From Cydia pomonella (Eukaryota > Arthropoda > Insecta > Lepidoptera > Tortricidae), in contig NC_084728.1 of assembly GCF_033807575.1 (NCBI RefSeq), forward strand, positions 4,787,451-4,851,450: a DNA stretch of 64,000 bases, written 5' to 3'. Positions 1 to 9,789 of this stretch are shown piece by piece. Within the stretch, counting starts at the first letter, position 1, and every line of letters begins with the position of its first letter. The position numbers were made by a program, and so were the translations under genes. The notes under the pieces were generated by a model. That model saw only the letters and a list, made by a program, of their open reading frames with translations, was not told the origin of the DNA and ran no database searches.

Positions 1-269
1 AGCAAGTTTTTACTAAACACGGTTTTTACAATTTTTACCGTATCATATCTAAGTACCTAACTCTATTTGAAAAAGTATTCCAGGGGTACAGATAATTTTG
101 GCTCTTCTAGATGCAGACTGTACAGCGAGATGCAAAAGTGTATTGTCCTCTTTATGAATTAATTCCATCGCTGAAGATAACATCAAATGGCGCACTAACA
201 AGCAAAAGGATAGTCACGAAAAAGATTCAAATCCATTTTTTATTTCAATATAATACAATAGACAGGTTT

Positions 270-994
270 TTAGCGCCTGCCGCATCCGCATCCACAGCCG
301 CTGGAGCCGCCGATTTGCTGCGTGATCGCAACGCTGTCCCCGCAGCCGTAGCACACCGGCGCCGAGCCGCTGGTGTCGAACTGGCCCTCGAACGCCACTG
401 CGCTCAGGTACGGCAGCGCGCCGGACAGGTCCAGGTCGCCGGACAGGCCCAGGTCCGAGGCCACGGCGATGCCGGACGGCGCGATGGGGCCGATAGCCTG
501 TATGTTCAGAGCGCCGCCGCTGCTGGGAATGCTGATCGATTTGCAGCTGCACCCGCAGTTTTGCCCAGCGATATTCTGAAACCAACATAAGAAGTTCCGT
601 TAGTTCTAGCTCGCCTTCATCGCTTTAGTCAAAATAATTATTGTAGTTCCAGTTTTATTATATTTTTTCATTTTCTTCATAGTGCTAGCGAATTGAAAGC
701 CCAGGAAAATAAGTATGTGATCAATATTTTACGCTAAATGAGTAAAATACTGGTTTTCCTAAATAACCTTGAGAACAGTTAATTGACTATTCTACAATTC
801 ATTTATGTTCTTTTATTTGTAGTTTTTTTTTAATATTAAATAGGTAGAAATTATATATTTGGAATTAAAGTTCGTTTAATTCACATTAGATTTAAGTTAA
901 AATTGCTAAGCACAATGAATATTGCATTAAAAAAACTTATACATACCTGTACTAAGAAGGCAAAAGCACAGATGATGGTAGCTTTGAAAACCAT
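270..994 (-). CDS. Chorion class B protein, pair 1
   Basis: Two exons read by eye: exon 1 994-947 (16 codons, starts MVFKATII and ends LVQ before a GTATGT donor) and exon 2 575-270 after a TTTCAG acceptor, giving 117 residues. Exon 1 is most of a signal peptide, the intron position typical of chorion genes. Exon 2 starts with a Cys-rich arm (CGCSC), then the class B central domain (SGGALN, IAPSGIAVASDL, LPYLSAVAFEG, YGCGD), then a Cys-Gly tail ending GCGRR. B proteins are structural eggshell components that by family knowledge pair with A proteins after secretion by follicle cells. It lies head to head with the A gene at 1320. The exon is strikingly GC-rich against AT-rich flanks. A poly(A) signal complement lies near 239-244. 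Confidence 0.93.
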
Positions 995-1319
995 TTTTGC
1001 TTCTTCCTAAGTCTGTTCAAAAACTAAGAATGAATAACTGTGTTGAAGCCTCAATATTTTATACCACAATTCCATTCTTCTTTCCTAACGAAAAAACAAT
1101 TAATTTATGTTACTAAATTGTATTTTATCGCAAATATTTAAGTAACAATATTTTGACACTAAGAATCATTAAGTATATTTAGTAAGAGAGCAAGTCAGTT
1201 CAGTGTTATCGCTGACCTATTTCTTCATTTAGAATATAAAGGCAGTATAAAAGAGCCTTCAAAATATAAGGTCATCATTCTAATATCTTTGTTTAAAGAA
1301 TATTAGTGATTATTCTAAA
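995..1319. promoter_or_regulatory. Bidirectional chorion promoter, pair 1
   Basis: 325 bp separate the two divergent start codons. On the A side TATAAA is at 1246-1251, with TTATC (a GATA site on the other strand) at 1206-1210 and TGACCT at 1213-1218. On the B side a TATAAAAT box reads on the minus strand at 1063-1056. The GATA/TGACCT block recurs at similar spacing in the other pairs. GATA and C/EBP factors are known regulators of silkmoth chorion promoters; the role of TGACCT is inference. Confidence 0.8.
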
Positions 1320-2638
1320 ATGTCTCGCTTCGTAGTCCTCGCTATCTTCATCCAGGCTTGCCTGCTCCAGGTAAACAAATCTTTTATCATTTTGAATACT
1401 TTATGTAACTACTTCACTACTTAATTTTAATAAACCTTAAAAATTGTTACATGAATTAAGACAAAAGGGAACGGCCGATTTACATATAAATGTAGGCCCC
1501 ATTTTCCTCTCTGGATGTTGACATTATGGAAAGTATTTTACGTAAAATGATGTAAGTATATTGAACATAGATGGTCCTTTGCCTTTTTTCGTTTTTTTTT
1601 TATTATTGTAAAAAATAGGAGCGAAAACCAGATTTGCTACAAATTGTGATATAGCTCCTAACTCTTATAATAATTAATAAATCGAAAAATAACTCGTAGG
1701 GGCATAGGTGTATTGATATACAACAAATTGTTTAAAAAAATATCAATATTGTGAATATCCATAGAGGAAAATGAGGACTACGTTTGTATGAAAAGGCGTT
1801 TTCGCCCGGGTCCTCCACGTTCATCTTAAGGTGATATTCAGATGCGGGCAGTTGCATTATTGTTGTGACATTATCTGTCAATTTCTTGAATCAAATAAGT
1901 GACGGCGTAGTCACTAATTTTAACAAGGAAATGTATATTTTAATTGTTTGACGTATATTTTCACATAAGTATTCAATTGTTTGACATATTTTTCACATAT
2001 TCAATTGTTTGAGATATTTTTGTAATTTTGACATTTTAACGACAATTCCAAATTAATATTAAGTTGGTATATATTCAATTGTTTGGCATATTTTTCTTTA
2101 CACATGACGATCCTTATTGGGAGACACAATTAATTTTAATTTTATTATTTTTAATATATAATGTAATGTTTGACCGATGGACTTTTATGTCTGAAATAAA
2201 GTATTTTTATTTTATTTTGACGGTCATGATGAGAAAATAAACATACTTTTGACGAATGTAGCAAATTTATAGTGAAATTAATTTTCATCGTAAAATAAAG
2301 AAATCTTAATCTAATATTTATTTGGAAAGAAAGAGAGTTATGGTATTTATTTATTTGTTTTATGATTCTTATATTTTTTCTTTATTTCACAGATGGTTCT
2401 CAGCCAGTCATGCGGTTCTAATCAGTACTCATACTCGTCCGGATTGAGCTCACAGAGCTGCGGCTCATACGGCGGCACCGGCACCGGACAGGTGGGCGTG
2501 TCCGGCAACATCGACGCGTGCGGCAACACCTGCGTGACCGGCTCCGTGCCCGTGCTCGGCTCCGTGGACTTCGGCGGCTGCGTGCCCGCCTGCGGCTCCG
2601 TGTCCATCTCCGGACAGTGTGGATGCGGATGCGATTAA
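1320..2638 (+). CDS. Chorion class A protein, pair 1
   Basis: Exon 1 1320-1370 (17 codons, MSRFVVLAIF..CLLQ) is followed by a GTAAAC donor. Exon 2 2393-2638 follows a TTTCACAG acceptor and stays in frame, giving 98 residues. The signal peptide spans the exon junction and probably ends near MVLSQ. The mature protein has a short arm (SCGSNQYSYSSG), the A-type central domain (YGGTGTGQVGVSGNID, VPVLGSVDFGG) and a C-terminal CGCGC motif. Extra cysteines (DACGNTC, CVPACGS) make it richer in Cys than pairs 4 and 6, as expected for a disulfide-hardened shell protein. The product is an eggshell structural protein, partner of the B gene upstream. Its core is nearly identical at DNA level to the pair 2 A gene. 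Confidence 0.93.
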
Positions 2639-2811
2639 ATACGCCCGCCAGTGATTTTTCTTACATGATTCAAAAAAAAGTAATATTAAGCATGTGTTAA
2701 ATCATTTGTTTTATTGAAGGAGGCATTTATGCTTAAACCTACGTAGGTACCTATAAATCTTGTTATATGTTATTTTCTACTGACGAAAATGGCCTGACAG
2801 GCTATATTAAA

Positions 2812-3310
2812 AGTCCGCAGCAAGCTCGGTTCTGCATACAGATGTTACAGTTACACTCTCATTTTAAAACGACCAGCTAGATTGCTCGGAATTTTTGTAC
2901 TTACAATAGGATAAGGTATATCTATGCATGTAATTAGTTTATGTAGCTTCAGATACATACCATAGCTAATAAAAGTTTGTCCGAGGGTTTATAGTATAAG
3001 GTTCGTCAAAAAAGGAGTAAGTATACAGATTTTTAAAGGGTAGGCAACGCGCATGTAACATCTCTGAAGTCGCATGCGTCCATAGGCTACGGTGACTGCT
3101 TACCATCAGGCGGGCTTGCTTGCTTGCCATCGTCTTGGTATAAAATTTTCATATAAAACTTGTTTTTGCTCTATTTTGTTTGTTTTATAAACTGGAGTTA
3201 TATGAACTAAATTCAGGCATAGATATACCTCATGTCATTATATGTGCAAAGTTTCAGTACAATTAAATACGTAGTTTTAAAATGAGAACAAAACTCCGTT
3301 TGTATGTAGC
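2812..3310. repeat. Fold-back element with nested LINE tail
   Basis: Sequence at about 2812-2960 (TCCGCAGCAAGCTCGGTTCTG onward) recurs in inverted orientation at about 3215-3305 and again at about 21950-22085 downstream of another TIR element. It is therefore an arm of a non-autonomous DNA element. A LINE tail (2984-3150) separates the two arms. Confidence 0.5.
2984..3150 (+). mobile_element. LINE 3' tail fragment
   Basis: The segment matches other copies in the window at about 4095-4260, 57930-58085, 58635-58712, 58820-58990 (reverse) and 59888-60025 (reverse). All share GGCAACGCGCATGTAAC and CTTACCATCAGGCGGGC. The longer copy at 3858-4285 shows it is the end of a LINE ORF. Confidence 0.6.
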
Positions 3311-3387
3311 TTAAGTCTAAATGTCTTACTGTACTTATATTGTTTATCCTAAGATACTGGAATAAGCTGTGGTTACCTATAATTAGA

Positions 3388-3510
3388 CAGTCAGCGTCAA
3401 ATACTTTGTAGCAGTCAAAGTGGCCAAATAGTTCGGTACACCATACTAAATATATGGTGTACCGAACTATTTGGCCACTTTGGTTGCTACAAAGTATTTG
3501 ACGCTGACTG
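3388..3510. repeat. Hairpin MITE, near-perfect palindrome
   Basis: The two arms of about 60 bp are near-perfect inverted repeats starting CAGTCAGCGTC and ending GACGCTGACTG, with a very short loop. The ends match those of the element at 19564-19780, so both belong to one family, probably Tc1/mariner-like by the TA flank seen at the second copy. Confidence 0.75.
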
Positions 3511-3651
3511 GACAAACATCTACCCTTAATGTTATGTAAGCTACAGATTATTTTTTCTCTGATGTATTGTCTGTTGGTGATCCTAAATAAATTAAATTAA
3601 AAAAAAAAAGTATGGGAAAGTGAAATTCAGCGCTTGTTGCCGACTTTAAAA

Positions 3652-3857
3652 ACTGCATGATTGGCAATTGGCAATATCCTAATACTGCATGATTGGCAAT
3701 TGGCAATATCCTAATACTGCATGATTGGCAATTGGCAATATCCTAATACTGCATGATTGGCAATTGGCAATATCCTAATACTGCATGATTGGCAATTGGC
3801 AATATCCTAATACTGCATGATTGGCAATTGGCAATATCCTAATACTGCATGATTGGC
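3652..3857. repeat. 32-bp tandem repeat, about 6.4 copies
   Basis: Six full 32-bp units beginning ACTGCATGATTGGC, apparently identical, are followed by a partial unit. Each unit contains the internal doublet TTGGCAATTGGCAA. It runs straight into a LINE 3' fragment. Confidence 0.9.
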
Positions 3858-4285
3858 TCGAATTCGTGTGCGTGACGCCGCTGTACTGGCCCCATTCTTA
3901 TTGCCCGTAAGGCCTGTCCTTTAGATATGTCAATGCCTAATAGTCAGAGGTGCATCCCAAAGCCCAGCTTAAGAGGAAAGTGGAGAGGAACCTAAATGGT
4001 CACGCACTGTGCGGTTAAAGAGGAACTTCCTCCCACACACGCTCCGGTTGTGGAATGAGCTACCTGCCGAGGTTTTCCCGAGGGTTTACAGTATGAGGTT
4101 CTTCAAAAAAGGAGTGTACAGATTTTTAAAGGATCGGCAACGCGCATGTAACACCTCTGGAGTTGCAGGCGTCCATAGGGTACGGTGACTGCTTACCATC
4201 AGGCGGGCCGTATGCTTGCTTGCTACCGTCGTGGTATAAAAAAAGTATACCACGTGATCGTCCATATAAAAAAAGAAAACGTTTT
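3858..4285 (+). mobile_element. LINE ORF2 C-terminal fragment and 3' tail
   Basis: Translated in pieces, the region shows the usual LINE C-terminus (SRTVRLKRNFLPHTLRLWNE, then FKKGVYRFLKDR), ending just before the tail shared with the other LINE-tail copies. It is 5'-truncated and broken upstream. It runs into a GT microsatellite. Confidence 0.65.

Positions 4286-4287
<2 letters not shown>

Positions 4288-4358
<71 letters not shown>
4288..4358. repeat. (GT)n microsatellite
   Basis: An uninterrupted GT dinucleotide run of about 35 units. Poly-Cys-Val and poly-His-Thr reading frames through it are artefacts. Confidence 0.97.
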
Positions 4359-4359
<1 letters not shown>

Positions 4360-4589
4360 TAACAGATAGTCACTTTCGCACTTATAATACTTGCGATCCG
4401 CCCTGACCTTGCACGGGTGCATCATTGTTTTATGATTAATTTACGAAAACGTTAACTGATGAAAATCCCCATAGGATTCGTTCACAAAGTTAGAAACAAT
4501 GTGATTAAACAGAGATGATCGTGAACAGTTAGACACTACATATAAGTCGCAGACCACGTTTGACTACGTAGAAAAGCGATGCCTCAACT

Positions 4590-4810
4590 TATTGAAGCAT
4601 TGAGGATTGGACATTGGTCCAAGGCCCTAGATCAAGCAATAGACCTAAACAGCACTGGCTGGATATCGTGAAAGCGGATATGGAAGAGAACAATCTCGCA
4701 CCTTAGTATGCTGAAGACCGGGCAAAGTGGAGAAGATTGTGAAGGAAAGCGGAGCCTGGCACTATGCCGGAAAATGCTAGATTGGAGAAGACATGATAAA
4801 GTACGTACAA
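4590..4810 (+). mobile_element. RTE-like LINE 3' fragment
   Basis: Plus-strand translation resembles the conserved end of RTE-type LINE ORF2 (RWLDIVKADMEEN, then AEDRAKWRR, then a short tail). It has in-frame stops and is a relic. Confidence 0.5.
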
Positions 4811-5319
4811 TGCATTTATAATACCATACATTAATTCAATTCTGTGAATTGTTTTAAAAATTGACACGGGCCTTAACGACGCAATGAGGTGTGTTTACGG
4901 TACGATCAAATCGATCTATATATCTAGTAGATGTCAGTAGCGTATGCATTTCGCTCGTACTTGTTCGTACATGTATGGGAGCGAGCGAGATGTACGGGCG
5001 ATTATCTAAATTTACCTCAAGGGCACACGCTCTTGAAAAAACCCGAAAATATATGTCTGATCCGATATACCTGGCACTCAGCGAGTCAGAAAAAATGGAA
5101 CAATCTTACACAAATCTTAGTCCCACAAGTAGATAATAGGGCTTGTTGTGGGTAACAGTGGCGGATCGTTCAAAGAACTCGATTCCCACCGGCTTGTCTA
5201 GTTTCAGTCCGTTGTCAGTCCGTCCGTTACTGTCACAATCGGTTCATGAAGAAAAGGAATGCAAAATTAGCTCCGGGTTCCCTACGAATACTTGTGACGC
5301 GCCGCCACTGGTGGGTAGG

Positions 5320-5485
5320 TACTATATGTAATTATGTATACGTAATACATACATTTGGAACAAATGCATAGAAAACATCCATAACTCAGGAACAAATATC
5401 TGTGATAAACACACAAATGAATGCCCTTGCCAGGAGTAAAACCTGGGACCTGCTGCCCTGCTTCATGAGGCAGTCTCTATCGACT
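5320..5485 (-). mobile_element. SINE family 1 (tRNA-derived), copy a
   Basis: The minus strand carries the body shared by all family 1 copies: the B-box GGTTCAAATCC region, GGGCATTNATTNGTGTGATG, GTTCCTGAGTCATG and an AT-rich tail. The tRNA-like head is diverged here. Confidence 0.6.
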
Positions 5486-5871
5486 CGACTAGAAAGTTTA
5501 AATTGATGTTTTCATACCAGAAAAGAAAAATACATGTGTATTTTACAAAACATGGCTAAAGTATAAAATATTTAAACAATTGAAAAAAAAGATCGTTATT
5601 TATGGATCCAGAAGTTAAATCACAAAATGGAAGTTATACGACTAATATATTTAAACCCAAATTCTCATTGTATAAATCGAAAATAGTTATTTGTTTTAAA
5701 AGGGGGCAAAGTTGTTGTTAAACCGCTCGTGCTAATATTGATACCCGAGCAAGAGAAAGATTCCAAAATTGAACCACGAGCGTAGCGAGTGGTTCGAAAA
5801 GTAGAATCTTGAGCGTTGCGAGGGTTACAATGCACGAGTTAAACAAACTTTGCCTCCGAGTGAAACACAAT

Positions 5872-6127
5872 TTTTTTCGCCACACCAACACAAGGAAACT
5901 ACTAACTATGAAATACCAAAAAAATCAAATGAAATCAAATCCAAATGAACGTAATAAAAAAATAATCATTCAAAATCATCATTTAAAAGTCAATTCTACT
6001 AGCTAACATAAGGAAACAACTCAAAATTTGCATTTGATTACTTTGCCCCACATGTGAATAAAATACAACTTTCTTATTCGTTTTTGAACAATCGAGAGGG
6101 CCTTTACCAGTTGGTGTGGTGAAAAAT
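5872..6127. repeat. TIR element (MITE)
   Basis: The ends are inverted repeats (TTTTTCGCCACACCAA at the left; the complement of TTGGTGTGGTGAAAAA at the right). Internal sequence recurs at about 44450-44620 and 44810-44915. The sequence just upstream (5700-5870) holds a second degenerate fold-back around GAGCGTAGCGAGTGG. Confidence 0.6.
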
Positions 6128-6344
6128 CACTTTCAACCTACTTAATATATAGACAATGAACCACTTTCAGTGCATGAGAAATGAAAATACTGAGGTACTT
6201 ATTTATTCTATGCAGCGTTACGTGACAAAATAAGCAAAACGTGATACGCATTGTCTGGCCAACCGTCTGTGACAGGTGTTTGTTATACCTAATAACTTTA
6301 AATTATCAATATCAATTTCTTGGTGATTATGTTGTAAAATTCGC

Positions 6345-6640
6345 TTCGAGCTTCACCCAAAAGGCCTGGGTAATACTAGGTATACCCAAGTAAACTTGAC
6401 CTGGGAGTACCAATTATTACCCAAACCTTTTGGGTAAAGCCCGAAAATTAAATCAACTTTTATTTGTATTCAGCGTGTACCCGTATACATCTAGGTTTAC
6501 CCAACACTGAGAGGGTAATGGTAGAAATGATGATGCAACACCTAACTTTACTCAATTTTCGGACTTTACGCAAAAAACTTGGGTAATACTAGTTATACCA
6601 GGGTTAACTTGGTTGACCTTCTAACATTACCCGTAACATA
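6345..6640. repeat. Hairpin and direct-repeat element
   Basis: CTTCACCCAAAAGGC..GGGTAATA pairs with TATTACCC..TTTTGGGTAAAG to form a hairpin (about 6350-6445). The GGGTAATACTAG-TATACC block is repeated again near 6580-6605. It has the structure of a non-autonomous DNA element and no coding capacity. Confidence 0.5.
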
Positions 6641-6751
6641 AGCAAATTATACAGGACATGCTGCACAAGAAAATAAATATTCATTAAAACAACAATTTGT
6701 AAGCAAAGTGTAAATTTATGTTTGCATGTTTATGATGTATAAAAAAGGGCT

Positions 6752-7346
6752 TTAGCGTCTGCCACATCCGCAGCCGCTGGAGCCGCCAATCTGCTGTGTG
6801 ATGGCGACGCAGTCCCCGCAGCCGTAGCTCACCGGCGCGCAGCCACTGGTGTCGAACTGGCCCTCGAACGCCACCGCGCTCAAGTACGGCAGCGCGCCGG
6901 ACAGGTCCAGGTCGCCGGACAGGCCCAGGTCCGAGGCCACGGCAATGCCAGACGGCGCAATAGGGCCGATAGCCTGAATGTTCAGAGCGCCGCCGCTGCT
7001 GGGGATGCTGATCGATTGGCAGCTGCAACCGTAGTTCTGTCCGGCAATACTCTAAAACAAATATGAGCAATTTTTATGCACTTATTTTTTTGACTGATCT
7101 TGTTCAGATGTAAATTTTAATTCTTTCGTCGTAGCCAAGTAAATTAAATCATAATTGCATAAATAAATTGTTGTCGTAATTTTTTTTATAATCTCAAACA
7201 GCTAGAAATTATACCTTTACAAAAAAACCTTTCGTTACAAACCAGAAAGTTAAAATTGCTAAAATTTAGATTAGAGTTCAATCGAATCTTATGCATACCT
7301 GTACCAAGAAGGCAAAAGTGCAGATGACGGTAACTTTGAAGACCAT
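6752..7346 (-). CDS. Chorion class B protein, pair 2
   Basis: Exon 1 7346-7299 (MVFKVTVICTFAFLVQ) meets a GTATGC donor. Exon 2 7051-6752 follows a GTTTTAG acceptor, giving 115 residues. The domain order matches the pair 1 B protein: Cys-rich arm (YGCSCQS), class B central domain with IAPSGIAVASDL and LPYLSAVAFEG, YGCGDCVAITQQ and a GCGCGRR tail. The tail is two residues shorter, and the CAPVS..GDCV region carries different Cys positions (SGCAPVSYGCGDC versus SGSAPVCYGCGDS). It is divergent to the A gene at 7673. Intron and flank similarity to pair 1 is low beyond the promoter, while the exons are very close. Confidence 0.93.
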
Positions 7347-7672
7347 TTTTGCTTCCTCCTAAGTGTGTTCACAAACCAAGAATGAATAATTAGGTTAAAT
7401 ATCCTCATTTTATATACTATAATTTTATCCTTCTTGCCTCACAAATAAAACAATTAAATACGTTACTAAATTCTATTTTATCGCAAATATTTAAGCAACG
7501 ATATTTTGACACTGAGAACTATAAAGTATATTTAGTAAGAGGGAGAGTTAGTCCACGTTATCAATGACCTAATTTCTTAATGTATAATTCAATATCAGTA
7601 TAAATGGGCCTTCAAAATATAGGGACACCATTCTAAGTTCTTTGTTTAAAGAATATTAGTATTCTTTCTATA
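7347..7672. promoter_or_regulatory. Bidirectional chorion promoter, pair 2
   Basis: 326 bp lie between the divergent starts. The A side has TTATC 7558-7562, TGACCT 7565-7570 and TATAAA 7599-7604; the B side has a TATA-like box on the minus strand at 7416-7407. The middle (about 7465-7540) is clearly homologous to pair 1, sharing ATTTTATCGCAAATATTTAA and TATTTTGACACT. Confidence 0.8.
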
Positions 7673-8216
7673 ATGTCTCGCTTCTTAGTCCTCGTTATCT
7701 TCATCCAGGCTTGCCTGCTCCAGGTAGACAAATCTATTAATTTAAATTATTTACCTAATATTTAAACCTTAAAAATTATAATACGAACTTCGATGTGAAC
7801 AAATATTTAGCCTATTATATTACATATTTATTCTGATTGTTATCGTTTTAAATATCCATACGCAAGGTTTTTTGTGGCTATTAAATATTTTAATTCGAAC
7901 GTAGATTATTTACGTAACCTAATTTTGTTTGTTTATTTGTTTTATTATTCCATTTTGTTTGTTGCTTTCACAGATGGTTCTGAGCCAGTCTTGCGGTTGT
8001 AATCAGTACGGATCATCCGGACTGAGCTCACAGAGCTGCGGCTCGTACGGCGGCACCGGCACCGGACAGGTGGGCGTGTCCGGCAACATCGACGCGTGCG
8101 GCAACACCTGCGTGACCGGCTCCGTGCCCGTGCTCGGCTCCGTGGACTTCGGCGGCTGCGTGCCCGCCTGCGGCTCCGTGTCCATCAAGGGACAGTGTGG
8201 ATGCGGATGCCAATGA
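7673..8216 (+). CDS. Chorion class A protein, pair 2
   Basis: Exon 1 7673-7723 (MSRFLVLVIFIQACLLQ) has a GTAGAC donor, and exon 2 7974-8216 follows a TTTCACAG acceptor, giving 97 residues. The protein matches the pair 1 A protein almost residue for residue from YGGTGTGQVG to ACGSVSI. It differs mainly in the arm (CGCNQYGSSG) and at the end (KGQCGCGCQ). An AATAAA lies shortly after the stop. It is a secreted eggshell structural protein with an A-type central domain flanked by Cys-rich arms. Exon 2 is GC-rich in AT-rich surroundings, as in pair 1. Confidence 0.93.
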
Positions 8217-9610
8217 TCTGCTTACTTTACTCAAAAAATACAAATAAAAGAAAAAAACATTAAATATGCTTTTTGTTTAAGTTTCGCTTGAAGGCTTCCA
8301 ATTATACTTGCATTTCTATAGTCCATAATAATTTGCATGTCTTAACTCGTAAAAATGGTGACTTCATTGGGAGCAACTATAGACATATTATTTGAACATA
8401 TAATCCTCTTACGGCCCATTTTTGTGAGGGGGCAGATGGATGAAGCCTCACTCAACGGTGTTGCAAAAGAAACTCAGGTTCTGGACGACGAGGGTATTTA
8501 GTATTGAAATTAAAATGGCACAATTAATATGCCTTTAGGATGTAGGTACTTTTGGTGACTCAGCGGACGTTTACACTGTACATTGAACTTACAGTTGTGT
8601 GCAATATAATAAATAGCAGTACATAAGAAAATGAAAATTAGGGCAAAACTATATCTGTGGATCTATTGGATCTTTTTTATAATTATTCTGTATTACTTGA
8701 CATTGTTTCAAAATTAACTTTAACCTTTACTAAAATAAAATAAAAAAATATCATGAAAACCGGCTTTTATACCAACTCGCCGAAATTCTTATAAAAACGT
8801 AAAACCTCCACGAAAAAAATTACAGTAGTGTGCTATAATTGTAATTTTGTAACTTGCTTATCATTTCCAATCAAAGTTTTACATTTAAACCGATGTCATC
8901 CAGAAAAAAAATAAACTTTTCTATAATATGATTTTCGTCTCAAAATGTACTAGTAGTCCATCATTGAGACTTTGTTATGGGTGGCACTATATATAGAAGC
9001 TCCTCAAGCAAACTAACAAAATCTAGTATTTAGTCAAAAATCAACAACAGAGTCCGAATGATGGGCCACTTGTACCTACACTCTGCGACGAAGATCGTCT
9101 TGTAGGAAAATATAGTTGGTCAAACCAATTTGTCAGTAAATAAGAACAAAAAAAACTATACTCATCCTTTTCTTTTGGATGCTAGTACTAGTGTAAGACA
9201 AAGATAGTATGACTCCTTCTGTCTATGTTTGAAATGAGATAGCCCTTTGACAAACATTATCTGAGATTTAAATATTTTAGGTGAATATATCCATCTCGCT
9301 AAACTAGTGCAATAAGAACAATGCCAGCATAGCTGAAAAATCCTGCGTAAAAATCTCAAAAAACGATGTTTTGTAGTCGACTGTTTGCCCCTTCAAAACC
9401 AAATGTAACGAAATTTTGAGATATAAATGGTAATGAAATTATCTGTGTCGAACTGTTTTGCTTTTCAGGGTAATTGATGTCAGTTTTGAATACCATGCTT
9501 CCCTTTGCGGCTTAGTAAATTAGGGGAATATTAGAAGTGCACTAGAGCCTTAAAAAACAAATATATCCAAAAATATATTAATAATAATAATCTGTGTTGT
9601 AATAATCGAC
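8217..9610. other. Non-coding stretch, nothing recognised
   Basis: AT-rich intergenic DNA downstream of the pair 2 A gene. Open frames here are short and have no recognisable motif. I see no TIR pair, SINE head or chorion exon. Confidence 0.5.
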
Positions 9611-9789
9611 GACCGGTCTGGCCTCGTGGGTAGTGACCCTGCCTATGAAGTCGATGGTCCCGGGTTCAAATCCTGGTAAGGGCATTTATTCGTGTGATGA
9701 GCAGGGATATTTGTTCCTGAGTCATGACTCAGGTCAACACCCATGGGTGTTTTCTATGTATTTAAGTATTTATAGATATTTATATATAA
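9611..9789 (+). mobile_element. SINE family 1, copy b (5' part, split by insertion)
   Basis: The tRNA-like head has an A box (TGGCCTCGTGGGTAGTGACC) and a B box (GGTTCAAATCC), followed by the family body. It breaks off in the AT-rich segment, and the matching 3' part (CGTTGTATAAGTACC through ACTGTGGGACT) resumes at about 11863-11925, beyond the inserted non-LTR element. Confidence 0.75.

Noticed and set aside
111..590. 159-residue plus-strand frame and a second minus frame over the pair 1 B exon
   Set aside because: Shadow frames of the GC-rich chorion exon 2. The spliced minus-strand B protein explains the sequence. The same applies to the frames antisense to the other chorion exons (e.g. 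28969-29430, 38366-38674, 40066-40362).
3652..3857. CRISPR-like repeat array
   Set aside because: Units are directly adjacent with no spacers, and the genome is clearly eukaryotic.
4086..4425. Poly-His-Thr and poly-Cys-Val frames
   Set aside because: They are translations of the (GT)n microsatellite.
9611..9690. tRNA gene call
   Set aside because: A and B boxes are present, but the same unit recurs about nine times with an identical non-tRNA body and tail, so it is a SINE head. The family 2 heads were rejected for the same reason.
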